Assembly (NCBI GenBank): GCA_019022495.1
Contig: JAFEKR010000032.1
Span: 186,001 to 250,000 of the forward strand
DNA from: Epichloe hybrida
Lineage: Eukaryota > Ascomycota > Sordariomycetes > Hypocreales > Clavicipitaceae
Reading direction: 5' to 3'
Length of the DNA stretch: 64,000 bases
Position 1 is the stretch's first letter, and each line of letters opens with the position of its first letter. Below the pieces are notes generated by a model. That model searched no databases. It was given only the letters and a program-made list of their open reading frames with translations, and was not told the DNA's origin. Positions 1 through 11,561 of this stretch are shown one piece after another. A program made the position numbers and the translations under genes.

Positions 1-1526
1 ATATCGAAGACAAATGGATGGCAGAGATGGTGGTTGATGCCGCGGGCAGTCAGTCAGTGATGGAAACGGATAATTGCTGGTGGTTTGTGTCTTCGTTATT
101 ATCTAGCGCCAAGATTGAATGCAGGAGAAGCGTGGGCGAGGCGAGGCTATGGCGGGGATTTTAGGAGAGGGGCGGAGTCGCTGATGGCACATGGGACAAC
201 TGGGCTGACGGGTGACCAACCAGGGTCGAGTGATCTGGTTTTGGCCGAAAGTGCAGCGCGCTTTGCAACCAACCAGGTCGCGCTGGCTCGTGTCGCGCCG
301 CCATGCCCCGCCAGCCACTCGGTCACTGGTCGGCGGGGCTGGTCGGTGGGGCTGGTCGGTTTGCTCCAAAATACCTGCAGGGCCGCGCTTCCCCGCAGCC
401 CCGAGGGATCCTTCCACGCGCACCCGAATAGCATCAGTCGATCATAAAGGTCACGCGTCAGACATGTAGCAAAAAAAAAAAATCGAAAGCAGAAAAAAAC
501 CCAGCTATCTTGGAACGACATCGTTTGAGCTCAATGCTCTTACTGCCCGCTCTTACTGCCCGCTCTTACTGCCCGCGCTTACTGCCCGCGCTTACTGCCC
601 GTTGCAAGAGGTGTTCATCCGCACTATGAGGAGTACTACGTTTCGGAACAAATCATGGCTATCCACGACCCAGCTTGCTCTCGGTGTATTAGTAGTGATA
701 GGCCTCTCTGAGGCGAACACAGGCAAACAGAGGGGGAACTGTAGGTACTATTTTGATTGACAACATTCTAAGCCAGAGGAAGACGATGATCAAACAAGGA
801 AATGCGGCCTGCTTTGTAACATTGCATGTCCCAATATTCCAATATGCTTGACGTAAGAGCCCAAACCTATGACCTATGGGAGCCGTTCGAATCCTGCATT
901 TATACCCCAAGCAATACCACTGATTCTCGCATTCTGGCAAAATTTAATGTGGACAGGCTGCCCATCACTCACATCGGCCGCAGCATCGCTTCCCGGTTTC
1001 CCCTTTCAAGGTGCCCTCATCCGTTGGGTAAGAAAGGATTATTATTCGTCGTTGTGTTGACGGATGCTTCGGAGCGTCATGACGCTGCCGAGGCTTTCCA
1101 TCAACTTTCGCAAGAATGCTTTCACAGATGCACACATCTCTTGGTCCTCAGTGAGCAGGGATGATGATAAGATTGTATCGACTTTCCGATTCTCCGATTC
1201 AGTCCAGCAAGCGAACGGAACAGCAACAGTCAGTAATTCTGGTTTACAAAAAAACGAAGTGCAGTCGCCCTGGCAAGTCCAAAGAAGGTGTCGCCGCATT
1301 GACGGGCAGACCGTTGGGGGATTGGCATACAAAAGTGGCGCAATAGCGGTCGGAACGTGAACGAACAGTATGACATGTATTTCCAGCGTTTTGCTGGTCC
1401 TTGGGAAACATCGCTTTACCTGATTAGCGCAAACCAGACTGACACACGCAGAAACGATCAGCCAATGTCTCTAAAAGTCCTCCGCAATGATTATGACAAC
1501 ACTTCTCCGACTTCCGTCTCCTTTGT
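1..1526. other. Left-edge intergenic region
   Basis: No supported gene. Short open frames on both strands overlap each other and show no recognisable family. The stretch holds an A-run near 470-482 and a 13-bp minisatellite (537-601, listed separately). It lies downstream of the minus-strand vps2 gene, so part of it is that gene's 3' flank. Confidence 0.5.
537..601. repeat. 13-bp tandem repeat, 5 copies
   Basis: The unit CTCTTACTGCCCG is repeated five times head to tail. The last two copies begin CG instead of CT. It is a non-coding minisatellite. Confidence 0.9.
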
Positions 1527-2444
1527 TCACTTCTTCAAGCTATCCAATCGTGCTTGTAGATCGTCGTCAACAGGATCGCCACCACTCCCACCTCCAATGG
1601 CCTGTGCGATCTTTCCTTCAGCGATGGCTGGATTGCCTAATTCGTTGGGTGTCTCGCCCATCTGGAGGCAAAACAGTTAGGTCAAGTTCAAATTCACGGG
1701 AGTGTGTTGCGGAAATGGACGGTGAAAACTAATCCTTACAGCTTGGCCAACGTCGACGCCAATTTCTTCCAAGACCTGTTCGACTACTTCATCACCTTCT
1801 TCTTCAACGCCAACATCCATGGCGTCGTCTACCGCATCATCCATCATCTCCTGTCTCTGCTCCATAATATCGTTCTCTCGTTCAAACTCCATTGCGATCC
1901 GCTGTAGTTGAGGCAGGTTCATCGATTTATTCATGCTTCCCAAGGCCATCGTAGCCCCCTTCATCGCTTGCATCATTTGTTCGTTTGTTCGATATGTCTG
2001 TTCGAAGTCCGCCAGGGTTAGCAGGAATGATGAGAACCCCGAATGCGTAGATGTCCTCCTGGAGAGCAACTGCGTACCTGGAGCCGTAATGAAATCTTCT
2101 GTAGCTGACTGCGCATCGCAAAAAACTTCTCGATATAACGCCGCGTGCGGACCAAGTCCTTGGCCTGGATCTTGCAGGCACCCATCTGCCCATTCTTGGC
2201 GCTTGTCTTGATCTGTTGTATCAGCGTCTTCTCTTGCTTCTCCAACTTGACGCGCGTTTGATCGAGTTCTCGGATCGCCTTGTCCAGCATGCGCTGGTTC
2301 TTGCGCAGACGCTCAGCGGGCGTCATTCGCTTTCCGAATGCCCATTCCAGGATCTAATGAGTTGCGTGGATTAGCCGCTGATAGTCGCTGCCGGGTGCAG
2401 GAAGCTAGAAGATTGCGCGTGGGAGGTCATCAACGTACATTCAT
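1527..2444 (-). CDS. vps2: ESCRT-III subunit Vps2 (CHMP2 family)
   Basis: Core ESCRT-III subunit. With Vps24 it caps Snf7 filaments on endosomes and recruits the Vps4 ATPase during multivesicular-body sorting. Four exons read on the minus strand: 2444-2439 (only Met-Asn), 2353-2078, 1997-1740 and 1661-1527, all with GT-AG introns of 78-85 nt. The product is 224 aa, close to the yeast length. The N-terminus ILEWAFGKRMTPAERLRKNQ is the family hallmark and is followed by the basic helical Snf7 domain. The acidic C-terminus ends DDDLQARLDSLKK, a MIM1 motif that binds the Vps4 MIT domain. The two-codon first exon is typical of fungal Vps2 genes and would be missed by a simple ORF search. The model is well supported. 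Confidence 0.93.
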
Positions 2445-3041
2445 GGCTGGTTTGGAGGAATTTTCGTCCCCGAATTAAATCGTCGCTACACACAGTGTCG
2501 CCCGGGAAGTTTTGGGAAACAAAAGCGGACACGAGCAAGTATACGCGGCCACTGTCGAAGTTACCTGGCCAAGATTAAGGAAGTGGTTTGACGTTGACTC
2601 AAGCTGCTGGTCGTACGTAATGGCCAAGCCCCAGCAGGCCGTCGCCAGCGGAGGCCACTCATTCATTCATTGGCTTGGCAGCCGCGGCACGCCAGGCGCT
2701 GCTAAGCAAGCTCAAACATGCGCTGAAAGTGTTGAATAAAAGAATCATGGCCGCGGTCCTTCCAAGAGTGCGCATCCTCTTTTTTTTTTTTTTTTTTTTT
2801 GGCCCGGTGGTTTCTCTTCAGAAAACATCAGCGCTCAATCATTTAATTCGCAACGTCGGACAGTTTGGCATAGTTGGCCTTCCTGAATTCGACTCCAGGT
2901 CAGCAGAGGCCCCCCCCTCCCCCTGTCAAAGCTGACAACTAGCTCCTTCTTACGGCTCTAGCCTCTACGACTCGGGAGTTTTCGACTTGACTCCAGCTTG
3001 ATCTAGGAAATGGCGTACACGCCCGTCCTTGTCCTCATTCC
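2445..3041. other. Intergenic: vps2 promoter side and deaminase 3' flank
   Basis: No gene seen. It holds a 20-nt T-run near 2781-2800 and the upstream region of vps2. Confidence 0.5.
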
Positions 3042-4349
3042 TCACTCAGTCCACATAATGTCGCGTAGTCGCTGCCTCTCTTTTTCTCCTCCAAAGATGC
3101 CATCAATTCCTTGACGAGCCAGGTGACATATTTGAGCACGGTCGAGGTTAAAGTGTTGGGCAACTAGCCGATACTCGTTCGATAGCGGGCTGCCAAACAC
3201 GCCAACTTCATCCGTCTGAGTTCCTATTGTCAGCACTCACTGTGACCAAAGAGACAAATGTTCATGCAGCATGGACAATCTCGATGCAAAGCAAACATGC
3301 ACTTACTGCCAGAGAAATTCTAGGTCTTTTCATCGCAAACCAGTGCTTGAAATGATGGTTCTGAAATCCACCATGAACCATTCCTGCCTAAACGTTGCAA
3401 CTGAGGCAGAGCTCCAGGCACAATTCCCTTTCTGCAATCTCCTTCTTGGCCGCGTCGTCCTCCCAAATCACATGTCCCAGTCTACCAGGATTCCAGGAAA
3501 GCAGCGTGCGTAGCTCGTCGTACGAGCCGCTGGCTTCTGCTTCCGCAAAATGGACCGTGATTCCTAACCCATTCGAGGCAGCCTGCTTGAATACAGGGCC
3601 AAAAATGGATATCTCTCCCCCAGGACGAGCAGTTGGATCTCCGCACAAATCGACGCCCACGACACCGGGCCCTTACTCTGTGCGTAGAAGAGTTGCGAGA
3701 GAAAGAGTCGACTCTGCCATGGCTAAGGAATGGCGGCGGTCAACACAGAGAATCAACCGCGTATGCATTTGTGGATAAGTATTCTCAAAGACTTTGATAG
3801 TGTCCAGCAGGAGTTGTACGTATATGTCAGCTGAAATGTCACTTGTTGCCCGCGGCGTGGTCCGCAACTCCAGATACACAACGCCATCGGCAAGAAAATC
3901 CTCCAGTACACTTCTTGTTGCATATTGGATGGATTTCTTGTCTGTCAAGAGATGATAAATGTAGCTGCTAAACAATGTGAAGAAGCTAAAGACGCCAGCA
4001 TACATTCTTAGTCATGTTTATGTTGTACCGTGGTGACCGCGCTGTGGTCGGTTGCACAGAGCAGTGCAGCAGATACACTTACGCCTCAAGGTTGTAATCG
4101 TGCTTTCGTTCTGGCATCACGTTCAAGGGATCCTCTAGTTCTGTCTTGCCTGCTGCTTTCTTTCTTTTCCAGATCTCGTGGAGTGTCGTTCGGGACACGC
4201 TGCCTGTCAGGTGGGCGTGTAGCTAGATAAAAAACAATCAGCTGCAAATCCGATACGGTGAGGTTGAGATCGCCAGACACTACTGTGCTCAGCTGCAACA
4301 CTAAAAAAGGCATCCGTGCCTCGATCTTTGGTAAGCCTATATAGTCCAT
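3042..4349 (-). pseudogene. Adenosine deaminase-like (ADAL/N6-methyl-AMP deaminase family) gene with two in-frame stops
   Basis: The family hydrolytically deaminates adenosine or N6-methyl-AMP with a bound zinc ion. Exons are 4349-4320, 4222-4083, 3985-3307 and 3215-3042, or 340 codons in all, the usual family length. Visible motifs are LHAHLTG (two metal-binding His), YLELRTTPR, VVGVDLCGDP, HFAEAE, GHVIW and the C-terminal block GVFGSPLSNEYRLVAQHF. The frame is intact from end to end, but exon 3 contains TAA at 3675-3673 (codon 161) and TAG at 3390-3388 (codon 256), each inside or next to conserved sequence. Intron 1 needs a GC donor (GAG|GCACGG). The TDD motif that holds the last zinc ligand reads TDE. 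The product as written would stop before the HFAEAE and TD sites, so I call it broken. Sequencing error or mRNA editing are alternatives. Confidence 0.8.
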
Positions 4350-6101
4350 GACAACCTCGATATTTTGGAATATTTCACTATCAATGATAGTAGAACGACA
4401 AGCGTTGCTCACTGATCAGTTCGACATATGTGAGAGCACACATAAGCTGACTGACCACGACCCAAAGTTCGTCTCGTCTCCAAGGTGGAGCCCTTAAATA
4501 TCCCAGGAAATTACAATGTAGGTAGGCGGTGGAAAATCGCTATATGCTGAGCATATTATGCTAATGACCACGGTATATTAGTGCGAATTCACACTTTTAG
4601 TTCGGTCAGTCACTTGGTCGATCGGTCATTAATTAGGAAATCAGTAAATCCGTCAGTCAAGTCAGTCAGTGAGTCAAGTCAGCCAGTCAGTCAGCCAGTC
4701 AGTCAGTCAACATGTATGTATATGTAGGTACTGCTATATGCTGTTATTTTGCTAGCTAATAAAAGGCTCCACCCTAGGTACACAAGACAAACTTTGTATG
4801 CCCCCATGACCCGTCGTAAAGGCCTGACCGTACGGAATAGTAATGCACATGCTGACCTGACCAAGCCCAAGACCTAACCTGGCTATCCATGATCTGATCT
4901 GGCTATTATACTTGAGACCTGATAATATATTATTACAGTACTTTTTTAGCTCTGGTGTTTAGAATTGAATATTATTCATGATTTACTTAATCTAAAGGTG
5001 TCAAGGCTCGAGCCTAGGTTGATATAATAAGAGGTCGTAACTAAGTATCTGTGTCAGGACTCGGGCACAAAGGTCAGAGACAGGGGCGATGATGTGATGG
5101 AGCCTCGGATGAACCTCGGGCCCTGCGGATGACTAAGTGACTAGCTGGCCACTACATAGATAACCACGTGTGCGCAAGGCTGGTTAGCGAAGACCGCCCA
5201 CATTGTATGTGAGAGGTCAGAGTTCGATTTGTCATGGCTTTAGTTAGTAGGAAGATTAACAGAGTGAAGGCTAAGATTCGCAATTACCACTAGAAAGGCG
5301 CTAGCTAGGTGCGTGTGCGTTGCGTGTAAACATTCTGTGCTTCTTTTTCATCAACTCATCGTGCTTGCGCTCACCGATCTACAGCCAAATAAATACACAC
5401 CCCTCCTTTGAAGTATGGTCAGGTCTTTAGTAGGGGGCATGGTCACATGGTGTGTGTATATGGTGTGCATACACCACACAAGTCGCTTTTTCGAGGAACA
5501 TGCCGATACACACCCTACCCTATCGTTGTCTTTGAAGCCCCTTGATGTGCTGGTCTTGGAACTATTACCTTTTACATATACATGCACGCTGCGGAAAGGC
5601 TATCTTCAATCGAAGAACCTCTTAGTCCTCACCCTGAATGTGATCAAATTGCAAATCCATCGTCCATTAGGAAATACCGATGCGAGTATTAGCGCCTCCA
5701 TGACAACTCAACGTTGTGTGAAGTTATGAACCCGCCAAACCCTTTATGTCAGTCCAAAGAATGCGAATTGAATGTAGCACGACAAATTACACGTGAAATC
5801 GCCTTTGCCGGAGATGGACTGGGAAAAGTTGTATGAAAGCCGCTTTTATATACTCCCCTTTTTTGCTTCCTTTCAACACAGCTCTATTATCAGGCCGCGT
5901 TATCCCAGTCACCATTATTCATTCAAACGTCGACTGCTCTTTGCCGGCTTTCTTTCCGCCCGCCCGTCCGTCCATATTATTGTACACAAAAGGTGCCATT
6001 TGCCAACGCCTGAAGATAGTCCGACACGTTGTGGAGTTGTCCGTTGCGGGACACGATACCAGGGAATCGAGAGGAGTGTTATGGGGATGCATGAATTGCT
6101 T
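4350..6101. other. Intergenic, partly AT-rich, with decayed repeat-like sequence
   Basis: No gene recognised. 4600-4720 is made of GTCAGT-type short repeats. 4900-5060 is TpA-rich. Around 5053 a TGTCAGGACTCGGGC string resembles the start of some fungal LTRs, but no partner was found. A tRNA-like relic lies at about 5174-5240. Open frames at 5415-5729 and 5793-6450 look accidental. Confidence 0.4.
5174..5240 (+). other. Degenerate tRNA-like sequence (possible tRNA-derived SINE or tRNA relic)
   Basis: TGGTTAGCGAAGAC resembles an A box and AGTTCGATTTG a B box. Between them CCCAC-ATTGTAT-GTGAG would form an anticodon arm with a TGT (Thr) anticodon, a T at position 33 and a purine at 37. The T stem and acceptor stem do not pair, so this is not a working tRNA. 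Confidence 0.3.
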
Positions 6102-6645
6102 TTACAGTGAAGGCTTGACTTGGCCCTCTCCCAAAGCAGCGCCAACCTTGTCGGCGGTATTTTGCTCGGCACCGGCTGTCAGAAGTTCGCTCCCAGTCTG
6201 TCGCATGTTGTATTCTTGCTCCATGGCGGTGAGTTGCTGGTCTTCGGCGAAGGACAGAGCAAAAGGGACGCCGAAAAACAGGGCCGAGGTGGTAATCACC
6301 CAAGCACCCTTTCCGCTGAACGACAGAACGCTCCAAGCCTTGTTCGAGATGGAGCTAACTCGGCTGGAGATCCAACCTCTCGTCGTCGGTGGAACAATGT
6401 CGCGCAAGGCATACAAGCGCTCTGCCAAAGTCTCATCTGAGGGATCGTAGTCGGAGTCGTTGGAAATCTCGGAGTCTTGATAAGAAAGTGATCAGTATGG
6501 CATCTCAAGCGCCTGTCATAAGTAGACCATCCCGTGATGACAATGGGAGCGACGAACCAGTATCAGTGAAGTCATCATCGTCGACGTCAGGACCAGTCTG
6601 GGACGTCTGGAAGTGCTCGTCCTCGACCTCGGTAAGAGTAACCAT
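6102..6645 (-). CDS. tom22: Mitochondrial import receptor subunit Tom22
   Basis: Central receptor of the TOM complex in the mitochondrial outer membrane. It takes preproteins from Tom20/Tom70 and organises the translocase. Two exons, 6645-6558 and 6475-6102, are joined across an 82-nt intron with an unusual GTTCGT donor and a good TACTGAT branch site. The product is 153 aa (yeast Tom22 is 152). The N-terminus is strongly acidic (TEVEDEHFQ, DDDFTDTDSE), as expected for the cytosolic receptor domain. ETLAERLYALRDIVPPTTR is the conserved block before the membrane anchor. The single transmembrane segment is at about residues 87-106 (WVITTSALFFGVPFALS), followed by a short intermembrane-space tail. 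The gene is intact. Confidence 0.94.
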
Positions 6646-8222
6646 TGTGAGTTAGAAAAGGTGGGTTTTGGGGGGTTAGACTAAGAAGACCTCGCAATGC
6701 AAGATAGCTAAAGTGTGATCAATGGATGTTTCCGCACTCAAGGGATGACAGAGGTAGTGACGTGACGATGCCAGTGATACTGGGATTTCGCTGGCGATGT
6801 GTTGACGTTAGAACCAAGAGCTGTGTCACGACGTGACAACACGACGTGCTATCAATTTTTTTTTGGGCCTGGTTTATCAGGAGAGTTGTTGGTGCTGTGG
6901 GCCTCCCCCTATGTGTGTAGGCAAATGTTTGGGTTTGGCCGAAGGAAACCAGACACGGCGTCACGTGCTACAGCACGGTCCATTAGGGAAAGCGAAGCGA
7001 TCCCCTTTATTCAGGTTATCCTTTAGAAGTTTGAGGGAAACAGTTATAGCTTCCTGGTTTCCCTTTCTTAGAATAAAAACAGAATAATCAGTCCCGTGAA
7101 GTCGTCGATGGTACGCCAGAGCTAAAGGGGAAGGTTTTCGCCCACATTTGACAACAATAGTGGCGTAACTACCCTCATTATGCGCCTATATGATCACTGG
7201 TGCTTAATCTTTCAAATGTGACGAGTGGCGTCTTCGCTTGCCAGGAGAGTCAAGCTATACCGCGGCTCTTTTCATCCCGGAGGATCAGCAGTCAGGCAGT
7301 TTTGTTCCATTTCAAGCCTGTTCTGTTCAAGCCTTCAAGGCGGCACGACTCCAGTGGTTCTGGAGCGACCTTGATGAAAAGGGGCATTTGTCACCAATTC
7401 AAAAGCGAGTTCGATAGCAAAAAAGTGGCAGGTTGGCTTTAGAAGAAGTGTCGATCATGTACGCTGATGAAGTTTTGATCATGAAATTTTTGCATCTCCT
7501 GGTGGAGGGAGCATGTACTAACGGGAAGGGCGAAGCCGTGAATTCTGTGATGGGGCACCACGCCCTGTGCTCACCCCCATTGGATGCTTGCTTGGATGCT
7601 CGGGGTACTATCAAACTGCTTCCCGCTGACGACTTCCACGACAACTGGTACCGCATGCTCCGTACTAGGGCGCCGTCCTGCATCCTGTCTACAGCCACGC
7701 TTACGAGAGGCTGCCGTCCGTCTGGTCCCGCGACCCGTCCATCGACGCCACGCTAGTGAGCACTGAGCACTGAACCAAACGCACCAAACGCACCAAACCA
7801 TACCAGACCACACCAGACCACACCAGACCACACCAGACCACACTGGTCTTGACTGGCTTGTGTCACTTGTGTCACCATCCATCCGCCGCAAGGTGCTGTC
7901 AAGACCAGCACGACCTGCCACAACCTTCCGTCTCCCATACCCTTCTATATATGCCCTCGCCTTGCCCCTTTCCCTTCCGCTATCGCCGTCGCCATCTCCA
8001 CGACGTCAGGCTCAGGCTTCGACCACCCAAATCTGCTTCGATCCAACGAGCTTCCTCTGCCATTCCATCGAATCGCATCGTCCAGCATCTTCAGGCTGCC
8101 CGACTCGGCTGACTGGACTGGGCGCCTCGTTTGTCGGCGGCTGCCCTGCCCCGCAACCCGCAACCCGCAACCATCACAACTCAACCCGCAGGTCGGCTCA
8201 TTTCTCGACCACGAAGCTCACC
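6646..8222. other. Divergent promoter region between tom22 and grrA
   Basis: No supported gene. It contains the promoters of two divergent genes and probably a long grrA 5' leader. The frame open from 7860 continues into grrA but is low-complexity before 8223. A 10-bp tandem repeat lies at 7801-7843. Confidence 0.5.
7801..7843. repeat. 10-bp tandem repeat, 4 copies
   Basis: The unit CACCAGACCA (first copy TACCAGACCA) is repeated four times, preceded by related CACCAAACG units, about 380 bp upstream of the grrA start. It may be simple minisatellite sequence or a promoter element. Confidence 0.8.
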
Positions 8223-10691
8223 ATGATCCGTTCCGCCGCGCCGGTAAATATCATGGCTAGCAGCTCAAGAACAACTCCAGACGAGCAGGATGACTCCCGC
8301 TCGTCCTCTTCCACTGCCTCTCCCGCCCCCGCCGACAACGAAGAGTCTGACTTCTTTCTCGGTGCCAACGATTCCGAGTCTTCGTTAGGCGTTCCCAATA
8401 TTCAAGACATGCAGGTCGAAGACAACTGCGGGCCCCCCATCAACCGGCTGCCAAACGAGATTCTCATCAGCATCTTCGCCAAACTCGGCGCCACACCAGA
8501 CCTGTACCACTCCATGCTCGTATCCAAACGATGGGCTAGAAACGCCGTCGACCTGTTGTGGCACCGACCGGCCTGTACCAACTGGCGGAATCATAGCAGT
8601 ATTTGCCAGACTCTGGGTCGCGAGCACCCTTTCTTCAGTTACCGAGACTTCATCAAGCGACTTAACCTGGCTGCCCTCGCCGATAAGGTCAATGACGGAA
8701 GCGTACTGCCCTTGGCCTCGTGTACGAGAGTCGAAAGACTGACCTTGACCAACTGCAAGGGGCTCACCGACTCTGGCCTCATTGCTCTCGTCGGGAATAG
8801 TCCCTCGCTCTTGGCTCTCGATATCTCAAACGACAAAAACATCACAGAACAGTCTATAATCGCCATTGCCGGCAACTGCAAGAGGCTTCAAGGTCTCAAT
8901 ATCTCAGGCTGTGATAACATCTCCAACGACAGTATGATTCGCCTCGCGCAAAATTGCAAGCACATAAAGAGGGTGAGGCAATATCCTGTTTAGGTCACGC
9001 GTGGCCCCAGGTTATTACGATGCTCCGTACTGACGTTTCCCAGCTCAAACTCAACGAATGTGTGCAACTCCGCGATGATGCTATTCTAGCGTTCGCTGAA
9101 CACTGCCCAAATATCCTCGAGATCGATCTGCACCAGTGTCTTCAAATAGGCAACGGGCCTGTCACCTCTCTCCTGTCGAGAGGGAATTGTCTGCGAGAGT
9201 TGAGGCTCGCCAGCTGCGAGCTCATTGACGACGGCGCGTTCCTAAGCTTACCCGAAAAGAGATGTTACGAACACCTCCGCATCCTTGATTTGACGTCATG
9301 CACTCGCCTAACCGATGCTGCTGTGGAGAAGATCATTGAAGTGGCACCCCGACTGCGCAACCTCGTCCTGGCCAAATGCCGGAACATCACAGATGTGGCC
9401 GTCCACGCTATTTCAAATCTAGGCAAAAACTTGCACTACGTACATTTAGGTCACTGTGGGCAAATCACCGACGAAGGTGTGAAGAAACTCGTGCACAGCT
9501 GCAATCGAATTCGCTACATTGACCTCGGATGCTGCACGAACCTTACCGATGACTCTGTCAAGAGGCTAGCTCTGCTCCCAAAACTGAAGAGAATCGGCCT
9601 CGTCAAGTGCAGCTCCATAACAGACGAGTCTGTGTTTGCTTTGGCCGAAGCTGCCTATCGTCCCCGAGTACGAAGAGACGCCAGCGGTGTTTTCATAGGC
9701 GGGGAATATTATACACCGAGCCTGGAGCGCGTCCACCTGAGCTACTGTGTTAATTTGACTCTCAAGGTAAGCTCTCAAGAAGGACCACGGGGACTGAGGG
9801 AGAGAAACGAGAGAAGATATTCTGACCATCTGACAGAGCATCATGCGATTGTTGAATACTTGTCCAAGATTGACTCACTTGAGTTTGACGGGTGTCGCCG
9901 CCTTTCAGCGCGATGATTTCCAGGCCTACTGTAGAGTGGCGCCTCCTGGTAAGTTCCTCCACCACTTGGCACCTTTTTTTTGTTGTTGGGACATGTCTCT
10001 AACGTCCCAGGCAGAATTCACACAGCACCAAAGAGATGTTTTCTGCGTCTTCTCGGGCAACATGGTCTCCCAATTCCGAGACTTCCTCAACACCTCACCG
10101 CGATTCGAAGAGTTGAGGGAAAGTTTACCGTATCGAGCTGGTGGAAACCGCATCCGCGGTACAGCAGCTAGGCGATCTCAAGCCATGGCCAACTATCTCA
10201 ACTCGGCCGAAGGCGACACATTCGACGATGAAATGGTCGATGAAGAGATTGACTTTGAAGGACTCGACGGCAGCGATATGGTTATGGACGCGCAGGCTCA
10301 GAATCAAATACAACAACCTGGTGGTGCTGCGACTGGACCGAGCCAAGTATCTGCTCCGTCACCTGTCACACAGTCGATTCCGGTGCCACCTCCTGCACCA
10401 GATATCGGCCAACACCCTTTCGCCTCGTCTAGCCACGCCCATCCTGTGCTCCAACACTGGCAACACCAACAAGCTCCCGCCATGGGACCATTGGCGTTCT
10501 CGAGCTTCATGACCAACCAACCCGCGCTGGGCAACCCACCACTCAGCGCCCATGGACGGGCGCAAGCTAGCATGGCGACGCTTTCCGCACAGCCGAGACG
10601 GCCTGGGGTCGAAGCATCCTCTGCAACAGGTCTGATGAATGGAGCCAGCACTGCCACGATGCACCAGCAACCTCAAGATGGCGAAGAGTAG
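8223..10691 (+). CDS. grrA: F-box/leucine-rich-repeat protein GrrA (Grr1 homologue), SCF substrate adaptor
   Basis: Substrate-recognition subunit of an SCF ubiquitin ligase. Grr1 orthologues act in nutrient signalling and the cell cycle; GrrA is required for ascospore formation in Aspergillus. Exons are 8223-8972, 9044-9766, 9837-9948 and 10015-10691, giving 753 aa. Introns are GT-AG and 66-71 nt; the third is a multiple of three and stop-free, so it would be read through if unspliced. The F-box (INRLPNEILISIFAKL) is at about residues 71-115, followed by some twelve cysteine-containing LRRs of the form C..LTD.....L. Next comes the conserved PPEFTQHQRDVFCVFSG block. The Gln/Pro/Ala-rich tail is low-complexity. 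ATG 8223 has a CACC context; Met at 8253 is an alternative start. Confidence 0.93.
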
Positions 10692-11561
10692 TGATATCTC
10701 AAATCATGTTACCTACACCCACTTAATTGCCTTGACTAGATTATACAAACAATATGCCAGATGACGCTCCGACGGTAATGCAAGTGGGATTCATTTAGCA
10801 AGAAAACATACACATACACGGAGTTGAAATGTTTTCACGGGAGGCACTCTGTCTGTCTCATTACGCAGTACAGTAACGACGGTTATGAACTACAACGAAC
10901 ATGGGTATACCACACGGGTTTGAGGAGATTTGGTAGAGGACGCATCAGCGCTGGTATGTGCGCAGCAGTAAGTGGAGAGAGTGAGTGAGTCCTGTACAGT
11001 TTGAAACGTGAAGCCCATTGGGAGAGATGAATCGGGGTTGGCAAATGATGTTAATACGGAGAAAATAGCAATTACGTATAGATAGACGCCATTATCAATA
11101 CACGCCAGGTCTTTCGTCGTCATCTTGAAGACGGAGAGCGGGACGAGGCGCGTTTCTCCACCTGCGTGGCAACTGGACGTTCAAGTTGAGGTTATGTACG
11201 GAGAGTTGAAGGCAAGACATGTACAACTTGGTGCGGGAAGAGAGGAGAGAGAGGGGGGACCCGAGAGAATGCGGCATTCAAGAATAAAATACTTTGTTAA
11301 AGGTGTTTTAAACTCTGGCTGCTGGCGTGAACACAGCCTTGTGAGCACACAAGAGGCAGAGGCGCAGCCACGTCGTGTAAACGTTTTCAGTAAGGAAAAA
11401 AAAAAAAAAGGCATGAATGAAGCTCGACTCACCGAAACGGGCAAGTAAGTAGGTAGCCGCCGTGTATGCCGAGTTTAAAAGAAGAAGAGAAAAAAAAAAA
11501 AAAAAAAAAAAACATGCCCCTCCGTCCATGCCCCATGCCCCCCCATTCTTGCTGACGCGGC
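10692..11561. other. Convergent 3' flanks of grrA and the ammonium transporter
   Basis: No gene seen. There are A-runs at about 11398-11409 and 11491-11512. Open frames here lack conserved features. Confidence 0.5.

Noticed and set aside
3388..3675. An intron that would remove the stops of the deaminase-like gene
   Set aside because: No GT...AG pair of plausible length removes either stop without deleting conserved blocks (GHVIW, CLSCNV, GVDLCGDP).
5833..6450. Plus-strand frame of 205 codons
   Set aside because: It is the antisense shadow of tom22.
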